This document shows, piece by piece, positions 34,672 to 43,130 of a stretch of DNA of 46,344 nucleotides. The stretch covers positions 1 to 46,344 of the forward strand of contig NZ_VZQQ01000049.1 in assembly GCF_014397785.1 (NCBI RefSeq), in the 5' to 3' direction. The notes under the pieces were generated by a model. That model was not told the DNA's origin. It searched no databases and saw nothing but the letters and a program-made list of their open reading frames with translations. Every line of letters starts with the position of its first letter. Position 1 is the first letter of the stretch. Source of the DNA: Paraburkholderia podalyriae (GTDB lineage: Bacteria > Pseudomonadota > Gammaproteobacteria > Burkholderiales > Burkholderiaceae). The translations under genes were made by a program, and so were the position numbers.

Positions 34672-35060
34672 CAGGTGACCGGCAAGGGCAAGAGGGTTAC
34701 GATGGTCGCGCTGCCGCCGCTCTCGTGGGAGGCGCTGTCGCGTTATCTGGCCGAACAGGGACTGCCGATTCTGCCGGCGCAAGGGCATCCGCAGACACCG
34801 GTCATCGGCAGCCTCGAACCCGACAGCGCCGCAACGATCAGCGGCGTGCGGCTGTGGAGTGAGCTCAAGCGCTTTTTTTTTTGCTGGCGGCAGAGGACAT
34901 CGCGTCAGATCATCCGCCTCTCGCGGCGAAGCTGCGCGATGCCAGCACCCACTGGACGCGCCACACCCACGCCACTCATGCGCTCAGCCGCGACGCCGAA
35001 CCGACGACAGTGCGGGACAACCTGCGGCACGCGTCCGTCTCGACGACGTCTGCACAGTGA
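34672..35060 (+). pseudogene. C-terminal fragment of a tyrosine recombinase
   Basis: It starts within the catalytic domain at VTGKGKRVTMVALPPL, shifts frame in a run of ten T at 34873-34882, and continues LAAEDIASDHPPLAAKLRD, then HWTRHTHATHALSR and VRDNLRHASVSTTS. The HxxR box and the LxHxS box are recognisable, but the catalytic tyrosine is lost because the frame stops at TGA 35058-35060. The 5' half is absent. Confidence 0.75.
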
Positions 35061-35270
35061 CGAAGTGAAGCGGGCGCGGCAGATCGGGGAGGCTTTTGCT
35101 ACTGGAAAACGAAGCTAGGCAGGGGCAGTCAGTGTGGGAAACAGCTGGTTCCCCTCGCGTTCGAAGCGGCAAGCGCGGTGATCTGCAAGACACCGACTTC
35201 GCAATACCTGAAATGCATCACATTTGCAAAAATCATCGTGACCTGATGCAAAGCGCCGTCCTTGCCGCCT

Positions 35271-35462
35271 ATGGAAACCGCTGAAACCGTTGAACTTGAA
35301 CCGCACGTGCTGGCCAGCCGCCTCGGCGTAGCGTTTCGCTTGATACGCCAGAACAGCACGATCGAATGCGTGATCACGATCGCCGCGCTCGAAGCGTATT
35401 TCTGGCTCGAGCCGCAGGCGACCGACGCCCACATTCTCAAAACTTTTCGCGACTCGCATCCG
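35271..35462 (+). pseudogene. DUF1488-like gene, truncated by an IS6 fragment
   Basis: From the ATG at 35271 the frame reads METAETVELEPHVLASRL, VAFRLIRQNSTIECVITIAA then LEAYFWLEPQATD and LKTFRDSHPAL. This has the shape of DUF1488 proteins (about 80-90 residues, with a strand-rich start and an AL…F…W/G centre). At 35463 it runs into IS6 sequence and the remaining open frame is antisense to the transposase. The gene thus lost its last 15-20 residues. A second DUF1488-like gene lies at 44325-44599. Confidence 0.55.
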
Positions 35463-35465
35463 GCG

Positions 35466-36011
35466 CTCGCGTTCACGCGTGGGTTGATGGCTGTTTTCAG
35501 CGCGGTTGTTCACGCGCGCGCAGGCCTTGACGAACACGTGCTTCACATTCGCCAGCTCAGGGATCTCTGTTTTCGCGGCCGGGTAGCTGCGCAACTGGTC
35601 GGTGACGATTTTCTTCGGCGCCGCAGGACAGGCCGCCAACACCCGTTTGAAGAAGCGTTTGGCAGCGGCCTTGTCGCGGCGCTTCTGAAGCAGGATGTCG
35701 AGTTCAATGCCGTGCTCATCGACTGCACGCCACAGCAGCCAGGGCTCGCCGCGCAGCGTCACGAACATTTCGTCGAGATGCCATGTGCTGCCCGGCTTGC
35801 GACGGGCAGTCCTGACCTGATGCGCAAAACTGGCGCCGAACTTGTCCGTCCACCGCCGGATCGATTCATGGCTGACAACCACGCAGCGCTCGAACAGTAG
35901 CTCCTCGATGTCGCGAAGGCTGAGTTGAAAGCGGAAATACCTCCGAACCGCGTGGCTGATGACTGACGCCGAGAATCGATGGCCATGGTAGAGCGATTTC
36001 GTCTTCTTCAT
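35466..36011 (-). pseudogene. IS6-family transposase, C-terminus deleted
   Basis: It begins MKKTKSLYHGHRF at the ATG at 36011. It has the helix-turn-helix (…SLRDIEELLFERCVVVSHESIRRW…), the first Asp in STWHLDEMFV, the second in KIVTDQLRSYP and Glu in NNRAENSHQPTRERERRM. Exactly after RRM the sequence changes to DUF1488-gene DNA, so the last 40-50 residues are lost although the frame stays open to 35115. The DDE set is complete, but the end repeat on that side is missing, so the copy is immobile by itself. Confidence 0.8.
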
Positions 36012-36292
36012 CACGTCATCTTAGCTGACCAGCGCGCTAACGTGACAACGCCGCCAGCACCTAGGCTGCAATGCAGAGGTTCGGGAAATTTAACTTTCTT
36101 GACACCGATGCTGCGGTCGATCTCAGCGTTTCGGCAAGTTCGGAACAAATTGGAACGGGAGTCACACCGTTTGGTGTTGGGTGCGCAGAGAATCTGGGAG
36201 ACACGCTGCGCTGCGTTCTTAGGCAATTGCAGGATGAACTGAAGGATCTGCAGCGCGGTAACCGGCGTTAGCGACCGGGCCCATTAGGGCTG
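36012..36292. other. Intergenic stretch with a doubtful 66-codon ORF
   Basis: The plus-strand frame 36071-36271 (MQRFGKFNFLDTDAAVDLSV… to …LKDLQRGNRR) has acceptable composition but no ribosome site or recognised family. It lies between the IS6 fragment and the convergent end of the YhcG-type gene, so it may be debris. Confidence 0.2.
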
Positions 36293-37444
36293 TCAGCTAC
36301 CGGAATGTTTGCTCTCAGGGAGGACCGGATGCTGCGCCTCCCACTCGCGGCGGGTCTTCGCCAATTCTTCAGCAAGCAACTGCTCGTCGGGAAGTACGGT
36401 GTGGTATTCAGCGGCAAGCACCTTGTTGGGCAGACCGTCAAGCGCATAACGCGCAATTGCCGCGTTGGTTCTAGCACACAGGATCAGGCCGACCGGCGGG
36501 TTTTCGCCGGGTAGCGTCCAGTGCTCTTTTGCATAATTGCAATACATATGCATTTGCCCGACATCGGCATGATTAAGCTCGGTCAGTTTTAGATCGATGA
36601 TTACAAGGCATCGCAGGCGCCTGTGGAAGAACAGCAGGTCCACGCGAAACCAGCTGTCACCGATCCGTAGTCTGCGTTGCCGTCCGACGAACGTGAAATC
36701 TCCACCAAGTTCAAGCAGAAAGTCCTCGAGACGGTGGATCAACGCTTCCTCAAGGTCACTCTCGGAGTATTCGTCTTTCAGGTCGAGGAACTCGAGTACG
36801 TAAGGATCCTTGATCGCTTCGTCTGGGCTCACGGCCTCACCCGGCCTCGCGACCGCACCCTTTTCAAGCATTGCGCGCTTGTTTCGGGACATCAGCGTGC
36901 GCGTATAAAACTGACTGCCAATCTGCCGTTCGAGTTGCCGGACGCTCCAGCCTCCGCGCAGGGCTTCCGCCTCGTAGAACATCCGCTCTTCGGGAGAACG
37001 CGTCCGTCGCATCAACCTGACGTAGTGCGTCCACGAAAGCGGGAAACGTTCGCCGAGCTGCTGGAGCCCGAAATCCCGAATCGGTGATTCGGATTTTGGC
37101 TCGGCCGCGGGAGCGCCGGATTTCCGAATCACCGATTCGGAAATTTCGCCAAGCTGATAACTCAGGTAGAACAGGCGCATTAATTCAAGATTGTCGGCTC
37201 CGAAGCCTCGCCCGAACCGCTCGGTAAGGTCGCTCGACAAGCGCTGCAGGACCTCCTGGCCGTACGCTGCACGCTCGTGCCCACCCTGCTCCAGTTCCAC
37301 GATCCGCCGGCCCACCAGCCAATAGGTTGCCGTCATCAGGGCATTGATGCTGCGCGCCGCGGCCCGCCGCGCCTCTTCAAGCAGTGCGATCACGTCGCTC
37401 AGGGTTGTGCCGTAGTCGTCCTCGGCCAAATTGCTGCCGCTCAT
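36293..37444 (-). CDS. YhcG-type PD-(D/E)XK nuclease family protein (DUF1016)
   Basis: A 383-residue protein, start ATG at 37444 behind GAGAAG. The N-terminal DUF1016_N domain (…AAARSINALMTATYWLVGRRIVE…) is followed by a variable linker and then the C-terminal nuclease domain with …GDSWFRVDLLFFHRRL…VIIDLKL…; Asp269 and the D-x-K at 284-286 are the expected metal and catalytic residues. The end is …LPNKVLAAEYHTVLPDEQLLAEEL…. Family members occur in mobile DNA and are thought to process DNA junctions or defend against foreign DNA; their biochemistry is poorly known. A second, broken set of this gene lies upstream. Confidence 0.85.
   Translation of the reverse strand: MSGSNLAEDDYGTTLSDVIALLEEARRAAARSINALMTATYWLVGRRIVELEQGGHERAAYGQEVLQRLSSDLTERFGRGFGADNLELMRLFYLSYQLGEISESVIRKSGAPAAEPKSESPIRDFGLQQLGERFPLSWTHYVRLMRRTRSPEERMFYEAEALRGGWSVRQLERQIGSQFYTRTLMSRNKRAMLEKGAVARPGEAVSPDEAIKDPYVLEFLDLKDEYSESDLEEALIHRLEDFLLELGGDFTFVGRQRRLRIGDSWFRVDLLFFHRRLRCLVIIDLKLTELNHADVGQMHMYCNYAKEHWTLPGENPPVGLILCARTNAAIARYALDGLPNKVLAAEYHTVLPDEQLLAEELAKTRREWEAQHPVLPESKHSGS
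37076..37140. repeat. 17-bp perfect inverted repeat inside the YhcG-type gene
   Basis: CCGAATCGGTGATTCGG at 37076-37092 and its exact reverse complement CCGAATCACCGATTCGG at 37124-37140 are separated by 31 bases. Each arm is itself close to palindromic (CCGAATC…GATTCGG). It falls in the variable linker and encodes …SESVIRKSG…SESPIRDFG…. This looks like a small repetitive palindrome inserted in frame between the two domains. Confidence 0.75.
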
Positions 37445-37448
37445 CTTC

Positions 37449-37715
37449 TCAGTTTCCAGATTGATATCGAGGGAACCCGCGGCCGAAGCGGCGTGTCAGG
37501 TCGTCGGCGAGTCGCCCGATCAGCGCCTGCCCGTAGCCGGCGCGCGCTTGCCCGCCCTGCTCAGTGGCGACAATCCGCCGCCCGATCTCCCAGTAGGCGG
37601 CGGTCATCACGGCATTAACGTTGCGTGCCGCCGTGCGTCGCGCCGACTCGACGACATTGACCACTTCCTCGTGCAGCCCGGCGTAATCGTCGGGCACCAT
37701 CGCATCCTCCGTCAT
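37449..37715 (-). pseudogene. N-terminal remnant of a second YhcG-type gene
   Basis: It reads MTEDAMVPDDYAGLHEEVVN then …RRTAARNVNAVMTAAYWEIGRR and …DDLTRRFGRGF. After RGF the frame is lost: in the next frame INLET resembles the family sequence at that point, followed at once by the start of the full-length gene. Its ATG overlaps the stop of the HU gene, so it may still be translated as an 88-residue N-terminal domain. Confidence 0.7.
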
Positions 37716-37990
37716 GACGCGTTGACGGCATCCTTGAACGCCTTGCCCGCCGTGAACCTGGCCGTCTTCGCCGCAGGGATCTGGATTTCCGCGCCAGTCG
37801 ACGGATTGCGGCCGACGCGCGCGGCCCGCGCCCCGGTCGAAAATGCGCCGAACCCGATCAGCTGTACGGTGTCCCCCTTCGTGACGGTCGCTGTGATGGT
37901 GCCGAGCAGCGCGTCGAGCGTTTCAGCGGCCAGCGCCTTGCTGGTGCCGGTTTTGGCGGCGACGGCGTCGACGAGGTCCTGCTTGTTCAT
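37712..37990 (-). CDS. HU-family nucleoid DNA-binding protein
   Basis: A 92-residue protein starting MNKQDLVDAVAAKTG. It has the HU helices (…KALAAETLDALLGTITATV…) and the beta-arm …VQLIGFGAFSTGARAARVGRNPSTGAEIQIPA… with the invariant GRNPxTG and the terminal helix …KAFKDAVNAS. It bends DNA and often helps recombination or repression. As an extra copy in mobile DNA it is probably element-borne. Its stop overlaps the start of the YhcG N-terminal remnant. Confidence 0.92.
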   Translation of the reverse strand: MNKQDLVDAVAAKTGTSKALAAETLDALLGTITATVTKGDTVQLIGFGAFSTGARAARVGRNPSTGAEIQIPAAKTARFTAGKAFKDAVNAS

Positions 37991-38660
37991 GGTGATGTCC
38001 TTGAGGTTGGGTTGAATGCCGCCACCCTACCCGATCCCCTGACCGGTGCGCAACCGGCTTCAGAGCGGCGCCACCGAGCTGGCCTTGATGCAGCCATCGA
38101 TGCCCACCGGTGGCACCGCCGTCAAAGGTCACCTTTTGTGGGGCGGCCCGCTTTCCAGACGGCGCCAGCCGTGCCGTCCGTCCGCCTCGATCGCTGCCCG
38201 CTTTCCCGCTGATCAGGCGAAGCAACAATCGCCAGCCTTGCCGGCTTGTGCGTCCCCATTCGCGCTCGTTGCGCCCCGAGGCTCGGCGACGCCTACCAAG
38301 CGAACTCCCGCGGCTGTCCCCAAGGGCGCCCGGCGACGAAAAGCGAAGACCGCCGGGCGATTTGCGTGGCCCTCCAAGTTTTGATAACTGACCGCCATTG
38401 AATTTAATCGCCACAATTCAGGGTAGGCTGATCGTTGCGTCGGCCGGGGGCTTCAGGCCGATAGCACCTGTTCGATTGCTCCGGCACCAGCCGCGCAGAA
38501 ACAGTCGAATGGTGGGAAATTCCAATGACCGGATTGGCCGAGGAGACAACCCGATCTGGACGCACGTCGGCGGTAGCTCGGTTTCATGGAAAATCTGAAC
38601 CTGCTGCAGCCGGACACTGGAATCGGCCGACGTGAAGCCGGCTGGCTAGCGACTTCAGGA
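37991..38660. other. Stretch without a supported gene upstream of HU
   Basis: Open frames on both strands (for example plus 38110-38391 and minus 37923-38414) are rich in Arg, Pro and Ser and carry no domain. The HU promoter must lie in the first part, but no consensus stands out. Confidence 0.4.
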
Positions 38661-38880
38661 TCAGTCGCGGATTTCCTCTTTGTCATGCAGCTCTGGATGC
38701 CGCGCTTCCCATTCGCGTCGCGTTTTTGCCAACTCTTCAGCGAGCAGTCGTTCGTCTGGAAGTACCGTGTGATACTCGGCAGCAAGTATCTTGTTGGGGA
38801 GGCCGTCGAGTGCGTAGCGGGCAATCGCGGCGTTGGTCCTTGCGCACAGCATCAGGCCCACCGGTGGATTTTCTCCTGCC
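38661..38880 (-). pseudogene. C-terminal remnant of a YhcG-type gene
   Basis: The reading AGENPPVGLMLCARTNAAIA, RYALDGLPNKILAAEYHTVL and PDERLLAEELAKTRREWEAR is nearly identical to the end of the intact gene at 36293. At its upstream border (about 38880) it is fused to a fragment of the 70-residue gene type seen at 42381. The nuclease residues are missing. Confidence 0.8.
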
Positions 38881-38985
38881 AGCTGCGGAAGGTGCGGCCG
38901 TCCTCGTCCATCGACCCGATGATCGCGCGCTGGCCGCCCGCTTCGGCGATCGCCGATCGGCGAAGCATCGGACGACTGCCCTGAC
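38881..38985 (-). pseudogene. Fragment of a second copy of the 70-residue gene type
   Basis: RSAIAEAGGQRAIIGSMDED and GRTFRSW align with VRVVAEASGQRVIIESVDED and GRTFRSM of the gene at 42381-42593. Both ends are lost and the downstream side joins the YhcG C-terminal remnant. Confidence 0.65.
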
Positions 38986-39311
38986 CAGCGGCCCCGTAAG
39001 GCCTCACTAACGACCGGGTCGATACGGCTGCCCTGCAACCTATACTTAACACATGCCCGTCGGGTTTGAACTGACCAGAATCGCGCGTGGGTTAAACATA
39101 TAATTGTGGGGCGTGGCATTCATCCCACCACTCAGCGTCACGGGTTCATTGGTGGGGCTTGCGCGGCGTGACTGAAGATCGGACTGTCGCATTGTGCTAA
39201 CCGCCCAGCGGGTGCATGCCTGGTTGGGCCTGTGTGCAGGTACGCACATGACGGAACGCCTTCGCGATGCCGCCGTTGTGCGTGACGTTACGGAACACAT
39301 CGAACCTGTCC
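38986..39311. other. Stretch without a supported gene
   Basis: About 325 bases. A TATAAT lies in GGTTAAACATATAATTGTGG near 39090-39110 and could be a promoter, but the nearest start (39312) is 200 bases away. Nothing else is recognised. Confidence 0.35.
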
Positions 39312-39695
39312 ATGATCACCCTTAGCTGCTCCGAACTCGGGCTGTTACAGCACAGGCTCTGCGAGCGTCGTCATGAGCTGCTGGCGGCGCTGCACGGCGA
39401 ATACGGTGACCTCGCCGGAGCCCGGCCGCCCGAAGTACTGGGCCCCGAGTCTCATCCCGACGAGACCGCATCGCGCAAGGCGCGCGACGAGCTGCGCACT
39501 GCGCTCGCGCGGCACGACTTCGACGAACTGCAGCAGATCGACGTGGCGCTGGCACGCATCGACGCCGGCCGCTACGGCGCATGCGTCGGGTGCGGGGATC
39601 CGATCGGTTATGAGCGGCTTGTCGCCGCGCCCTACACGGCCCGCTGCGTTTCATGCCAGACAGCGTACGAACAACACCGCGTCACCCGCCAATAG
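39312..39695 (+). CDS. TraR/DksA-family zinc-finger protein
   Basis: A 127-residue protein, ATG at 39312 (MITLSCSEL). It has a coiled-coil N-terminal part, …RHDFDELQQIDVALARIDAGRYGACVGCG…, with the four-cysteine zinc finger CVGCG…CVSC near the C-terminus. DksA-like proteins bind in the RNA polymerase secondary channel and alter initiation with ppGpp. Plasmid- and element-borne TraR-like copies often replace the acidic tip; here the tip before the finger cannot be judged with confidence. The neighbours are toxin-antitoxin and recombination genes. Confidence 0.85.
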   Translation: MITLSCSELGLLQHRLCERRHELLAALHGEYGDLAGARPPEVLGPESHPDETASRKARDELRTALARHDFDELQQIDVALARIDAGRYGACVGCGDPIGYERLVAAPYTARCVSCQTAYEQHRVTRQ

Positions 39696-40092
39696 GAAAT
39701 TCATCGGGTACAAAGCGCATTCCTGTCGCGATAGACGCAGTAGCCCCGGCCCGTCAATGTGTGCACCTGAATCGGTCCAGGTCTTTTGTATCGGCCTTCA
39801 CCCGCCGGCAGGCCCGTTGCACCCGGGCATCCCCTGCGTGCACAGCTGGAAACGGCGAAGTAAGTCGTGTTTTCACTCATACGGACATCGGCATCCGGAC
39901 ACTCGATGGACCGTGACGTATTGCCAATCGGCAAAGTCACACCTTTGCGCAGGGCGTCGTCGCCCCGGATGTGAAGCGCCCTGCCCGCCGGCATTCTGGC
40001 TCGTCGACCAAACCAGATCGCCTCCCTCCCGCTCAAACGCAAGATTACATCTGCAGAAGCAGGCGGATCGTCGTCGGGTGGCTCACGCGAAC
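39696..40092. other. Stretch without a supported gene
   Basis: Between TraR/DksA and the convergent ParE gene. Frames here show antisense-type composition and nothing is recognised. Confidence 0.4.
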
Positions 40093-40395
40093 TCAGGGAA
40101 AAAGGATCGCCGCGTAGTTGCGCGCACTGTGCAGGACGTGAATAACGTCGATGCGCTCGGGAGGCTGGCCAACGACACGATAGAAAATCTGGTGACCGCC
40201 GTGAACCCGGTGACGCACGCCACGGTCTTCGTAGCGCGGCACAATCGGGAATGCCATGTACATGTCGGCAAGGCGCGTGCACCTCTCGCGCAGCTCGCGC
40301 ACGAAACCCAGGGCACGACGGGGATTGTCGCGGGCCATGTAATCGCCGATCGCCTCAAGGTCGGCCTCAGCATCGGGAAGGATCTGGACAATCAT
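40093..40395 (-). CDS. parE: ParE/RelE-superfamily toxin
   Basis: A 100-residue protein: MIVQILPDAEADLEAIGDYM at the start, then …DNPRRALGFVRELRERCTRL…, …YEDRGVRHRVHGGHQIFYRV… and …VIHVLHSARNYAAIL. This is the ParE fold of DNA-gyrase-type toxins. Its ATG overlaps the antitoxin stop (ATGA), so it is translationally coupled. Complete and probably functional. Confidence 0.88.
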   Translation of the reverse strand: MIVQILPDAEADLEAIGDYMARDNPRRALGFVRELRERCTRLADMYMAFPIVPRYEDRGVRHRVHGGHQIFYRVVGQPPERIDVIHVLHSARNYAAILFP

Positions 40396-40655
40396 CGCCT
40401 GGTGCTCGCCATCGCATGATACTTTGCTTCAAGCCGGCCGAACACGTCCTCAGCGGGCTTGCCCCGTCCTGTCTCCGAATCACCAATGCCGCGATCGATG
40501 ACCGCATCCAGCGCGATGAGTTGCATTTCGCGATCCTGAACGAGCTTCACGCCTTCGCGCAGCACCTCGCTTTCCGAGCTGTAGCGACCCGACTCGACCA
40601 ACTTCGCGACATAGCCTTCAAGCTGTTGCCCAAGCTCTGCATTGATCATAGCCAT
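40392..40655 (-). CDS. parD: ParD-type antitoxin
   Basis: An 87-residue protein beginning MAMINAELGQQLEGYVAKLV. The N-terminal ribbon-helix-helix (…LVESGRYSSESEVLREGVKLVQDRE…) binds the operon promoter, and the C-terminal tail (…AEDVFGRLEAKYHAMASTRR) wraps the toxin. The ATG at 40655 is chosen from the family start; the longer open frame upstream has no protein features. Confidence 0.88.
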   Translation of the reverse strand: MAMINAELGQQLEGYVAKLVESGRYSSESEVLREGVKLVQDREMQLIALDAVIDRGIGDSETGRGKPAEDVFGRLEAKYHAMASTRR

Positions 40656-40693
40656 ATCCCGGAACGTCCATTCGCGCAGACCACACCATAAAA

Positions 40694-40722
40694 TATTATA
40701 AGGCGGCGCGGCGCAGTCGGAA
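40694..40722 (-). promoter_or_regulatory. Promoter of the parDE operon
   Basis: On the minus strand TTCCGA, 16 bases, then TATAAT in CCTTATAATATTTTATGG lie about 40 bases upstream of parD. The AT-rich ATAATATTTTAT is nearly symmetric and would suit ParD autorepression. Confidence 0.6.
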
Positions 40723-40994
40723 CGGATCGATTTCAGGGCACGCGACCGGGGCGAGCCGGGTTGCCGAAGGCAGCCGCTGCCCGGCCACGTGCCGCCGGAA
40801 TTGGACTTGCGTAGTGATCCTGCACCTTGCGCTGCCTGCAGCAAGGTTCGCGCGACAGGTCCAGGGCAGGCAGGTCGGCATGCAAGGCCAACGGCACGCC
40901 GGTGCGCGACGTGCTGCAGCGCTGCACTCGAAGCATGGTCACGCCAGCCTCGACGCTCGCCGCCCCGCGCATCAGTGAGAGCACCCCATCGGAC

Positions 40995-41384
40995 TCACCT
41001 GATGAACTCGCCGCTCCACCGGTCACGGCCGCTCCAGAACGGACATCGCGGACAGATTTCGCCTTCCGGATAGTCGATGCCTTCCTCATGCGGGCACCCG
41101 ATGATGCGGTCGACGGCGACGACCGAACGCGCACCATGCTGTTCAATGAACCGGACGACTGCTTCGGTGATTTCCGGATCGGTTCTCGCATCGGACGTTT
41201 CACAGAACCACCGCTCAACAGGATCAGAATCCGCGCCTTCGTACGCGACGACGCCGACCGCAACCTTTGTCGCGCGCCTGTCATCGGGCCCATAGCAGGC
41301 CACCGTTGCGACCGGGTAGCCGCAGAAACCCTTGCGGCTTTTTTTCGCGAGTCTGTCCCGGTACCATTGCGCTTTCAATGTCAT
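40995..41384 (-). CDS. Conserved hypothetical protein with Cys-rich end
   Basis: A 129-residue protein; the ATG at 41384 is preceded by GGAGG. It begins MTLKAQWYRDRLAKKSRKGF and has …YPVATVACYGPDDRRATKVAVGVV…, …RSVVAVDRIIGCPHEEGIDY… and …CPRCPFWSGRDRW near the end. The Cys-Pro-His and CPRC elements may bind zinc. From memory it is a recurrent protein of Burkholderia accessory DNA without known role. It lies on the same strand as the 304-residue gene, 76 bases downstream of it. Confidence 0.7.
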   Translation of the reverse strand: MTLKAQWYRDRLAKKSRKGFCGYPVATVACYGPDDRRATKVAVGVVAYEGADSDPVERWFCETSDARTDPEITEAVVRFIEQHGARSVVAVDRIIGCPHEEGIDYPEGEICPRCPFWSGRDRWSGEFIR

Positions 41385-41460
41385 GTCGCCTCCGTGCCTC
41401 CGCGCGACTGGCCGATGCGACTATGGCATCAGCAGTAATCGTGGCCGCCGATCGTCATAC

Positions 41461-42375
41461 TCACCGGTGCTGCACTTTCCGTGTGGCCATGTACACGTCG
41501 AACAGGCCCGCATGCAGGCGACTGAGCGCCTGACGCAGACTGACGAGTTCGTGCTGGTCGCCGTCATGCTCCCGGCGCAGGATCTCGCCCAGCAGGACCG
41601 TGGCCCGCGATGCCGCAACCTCACGTTGTGTCCGGGCGTCACCCAGCCGACCTGCGAGCGCCGGCTTGACCACCAGCAGCCAGGCCGGCAACCACGCGTA
41701 ATCGTCGATCTCGCCGGTGCCTGGGAACTCCGCATCGAAGCGCTGGCGTAGCGCGTCGAGCGACGCGTCGCCCAGTCCGGGCAGCAACGCCGCGAACCGT
41801 GCGGGCGCGAGCCACGCCAGTCCAGCGAGCAGTGGCCACGCGGCATCCAGACCATCAGCCCGGTAGCGCGCCTCCGTCATCCACGCGAAGGGTGCCGGGA
41901 TGCGCCACCAGGACTCAATGCCCTCGACCGCTGCACGTGCAGCCGCCCAGTCGCCGGCCAGCAGCCAGAGCGGTGCGGCGTGGCTGTCGGCATGGTTCCC
42001 GGCACCGGCGCCGCGAAAGGCCAGGGACGCGGCCCGCTGGGCGAGCGCTCGCCAGCATGGAGCGAGCCACGGCTGGACGCTCTGCGCGGGCAGCACGCGC
42101 CGGGCGGCGGGCACCACCCTGTCCTCCAGGTGACGGTGGGCGATGTCCAGCGCCGCATGGTCAGCAAAGGGCGCGGTCGATCCATTCCCGAGTTCGCGGA
42201 CCAGCACGGTCATCGCGGGCAGCGCACCGTCGTCCAGGTATTCGCCGGCGAGCTGCGCCAGTGCCGTTCGCGCCGCCGCCACATCGCGCCGCTGCAACGG
42301 CGCCAGCACGTCGTTGCGCAACATCACGTCACGGCTGTCGGCGAAGATGTCGAGCTGCTGCATGGTCCGGGTCAT
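41461..42375 (-). CDS. Conserved hypothetical protein, Ala-rich helical repeats
   Basis: A 304-residue soluble protein starting MTRTMQQLDIFADSRD. It is almost all helical and rich in Ala, Leu, Arg and Trp (…AARTALAQLAGEYLDDGALP…, …PWLAPCWRALAQRAASLAF…, …DGLDAAWPLLAGLAWLAPAR…). The spacing suggests TPR-like helical hairpins, but no canonical repeat can be fixed. It follows the 70-residue gene by 5 bases and completes a three-gene operon with the coiled-coil gene. Function unknown; a scaffold is a guess. Confidence 0.7.
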   Translation of the reverse strand: MTRTMQQLDIFADSRDVMLRNDVLAPLQRRDVAAARTALAQLAGEYLDDGALPAMTVLVRELGNGSTAPFADHAALDIAHRHLEDRVVPAARRVLPAQSVQPWLAPCWRALAQRAASLAFRGAGAGNHADSHAAPLWLLAGDWAAARAAVEGIESWWRIPAPFAWMTEARYRADGLDAAWPLLAGLAWLAPARFAALLPGLGDASLDALRQRFDAEFPGTGEIDDYAWLPAWLLVVKPALAGRLGDARTQREVAASRATVLLGEILRREHDGDQHELVSLRQALSRLHAGLFDVYMATRKVQHR

Positions 42376-42380
42376 CCCGT

Positions 42381-42593
42381 TCAGAAGAGCTGATCGTGAA
42401 GAGCGGTCAGACTAGCCCATTTCACCATGCTGCGGAAGGTGCGGCCGTCCTCGTCCACCGATTCGATGATCACGCGCTGGCCGCTGGCTTCGGCGACCAC
42501 CCGCACGATCCGCCCGCCGTAGCGCATCAGTGCGCTGATCGGCGGGCAAGCCGGGGCCTTGCGCCTTTTTCCCTGGCGGCTGTTTTTCTCCAC
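42381..42593 (-). CDS. Small conserved protein (70 aa), middle gene of a three-gene operon
   Basis: A GTG at 42593 starts 5 bases after the coiled-coil gene stop. The protein is MEKNSRQGKRRKAPACPPIS, …ALMRYGGRIVRVVAEASGQR, VIIESVDEDGRTFRS… and ends LHDQLF. The basic head and beta-rich centre (IVRVV…RVIIES) suggest a small nucleic-acid-associated domain, but no family is recognised. A fragment of a second copy at 38881-38985 shows that it is a real, conserved gene. Confidence 0.7.
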   Translation of the reverse strand: MEKNSRQGKRRKAPACPPISALMRYGGRIVRVVAEASGQRVIIESVDEDGRTFRSMVKWASLTALHDQLF

Positions 42594-42598
42594 CTCGC

Positions 42599-43054
42599 CT
42601 ACCCCCGCCTGCGGCGCACCGTGGTCTTGCTGGTGGTCGCCGGTTCCGCCGGTGCTGCCGTTGCCTGACGCGACGTGCGTGTCACCGCCGCGCGGCCCGC
42701 AGTCGGGCGAGCAGGCGCGGACTTCGCGCGGGCCGGGCGGGCGTCGCGTGTATCCGCCTGCCGCAATGCCGCCAGCTGTTGCTGCAGCGTGACATTCGTG
42801 GCCAGCACGGCATCGAGCCGTCCCTGCAGCACGCCCGCCTGGTGACGCACGTCCCCGAGCTGCGCCTGCAGCGCCTCGACCGCCCGGTGATGGTCCGCCC
42901 CGCGACTGTCGGCCCGCTTCACCGCGGCATCGAGGTCCTTCTGCAGCTTCGCGGCCGCACCCCGCTCGCGGTCGATCTCCAGCAGCGCGCGCTTTTCCGC
43001 CGCTCGCAGGCGCTCTTCGGCGCATCGACGGCCATATTTTGACATTACGGCCAT
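42599..43054 (-). CDS. Coiled-coil protein, KfrA-like in shape
   Basis: A 151-residue protein with a long coiled coil (…EERLRAAEKRALLEIDRERGAAAKLQKDL… to …VLQGRLDAVLATNVTLQQQL…) and a basic Ala/Pro/Thr-rich tail ending TTVRRRRG. The start is uncertain: ATG at 43054 or 43045. Both lie within a tandem repeat (43029-43067) that may be its own operator. The shape recalls the C-terminal part of KfrA-type plasmid proteins, without the usual DNA-binding N-terminus. It is divergent from the integrase gene. Confidence 0.65.
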   Translation of the reverse strand: MAVMSKYGRRCAEERLRAAEKRALLEIDRERGAAAKLQKDLDAAVKRADSRGADHHRAVEALQAQLGDVRHQAGVLQGRLDAVLATNVTLQQQLAALRQADTRDARPARAKSAPARPTAGRAAVTRTSRQATAAPAEPATTSKTTVRRRRG

Positions 43055-43067
43055 AATGTTGACATTT
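43029..43067. repeat. Tandem 19/20-bp repeat over the start of the coiled-coil gene
   Basis: CGGCCATATTTTGACATTA (43029-43047) is directly followed by CGGCCATAATGTTGACATTT (43048-43067); they differ by one insertion and few changes. Each holds TTGACA, so the array can serve as -35 elements for the plus-strand integrase and as operators over the minus-strand start. Two direct tandem copies suggest a regulator or replication-type binding site. Confidence 0.7.
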
Positions 43068-43130
43068 TGGGGGGCGATCAGTACACAATTGCGTCACACG
43101 CCGACCTCCGCCCCCGCCGCGTCTGCGACC

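Noticed and set aside
37923..38414. Minus-strand 163-codon ORF upstream of HU
   Set aside because: It overlaps the HU start out of frame and has Gly/Arg/Ser-rich composition without any domain.
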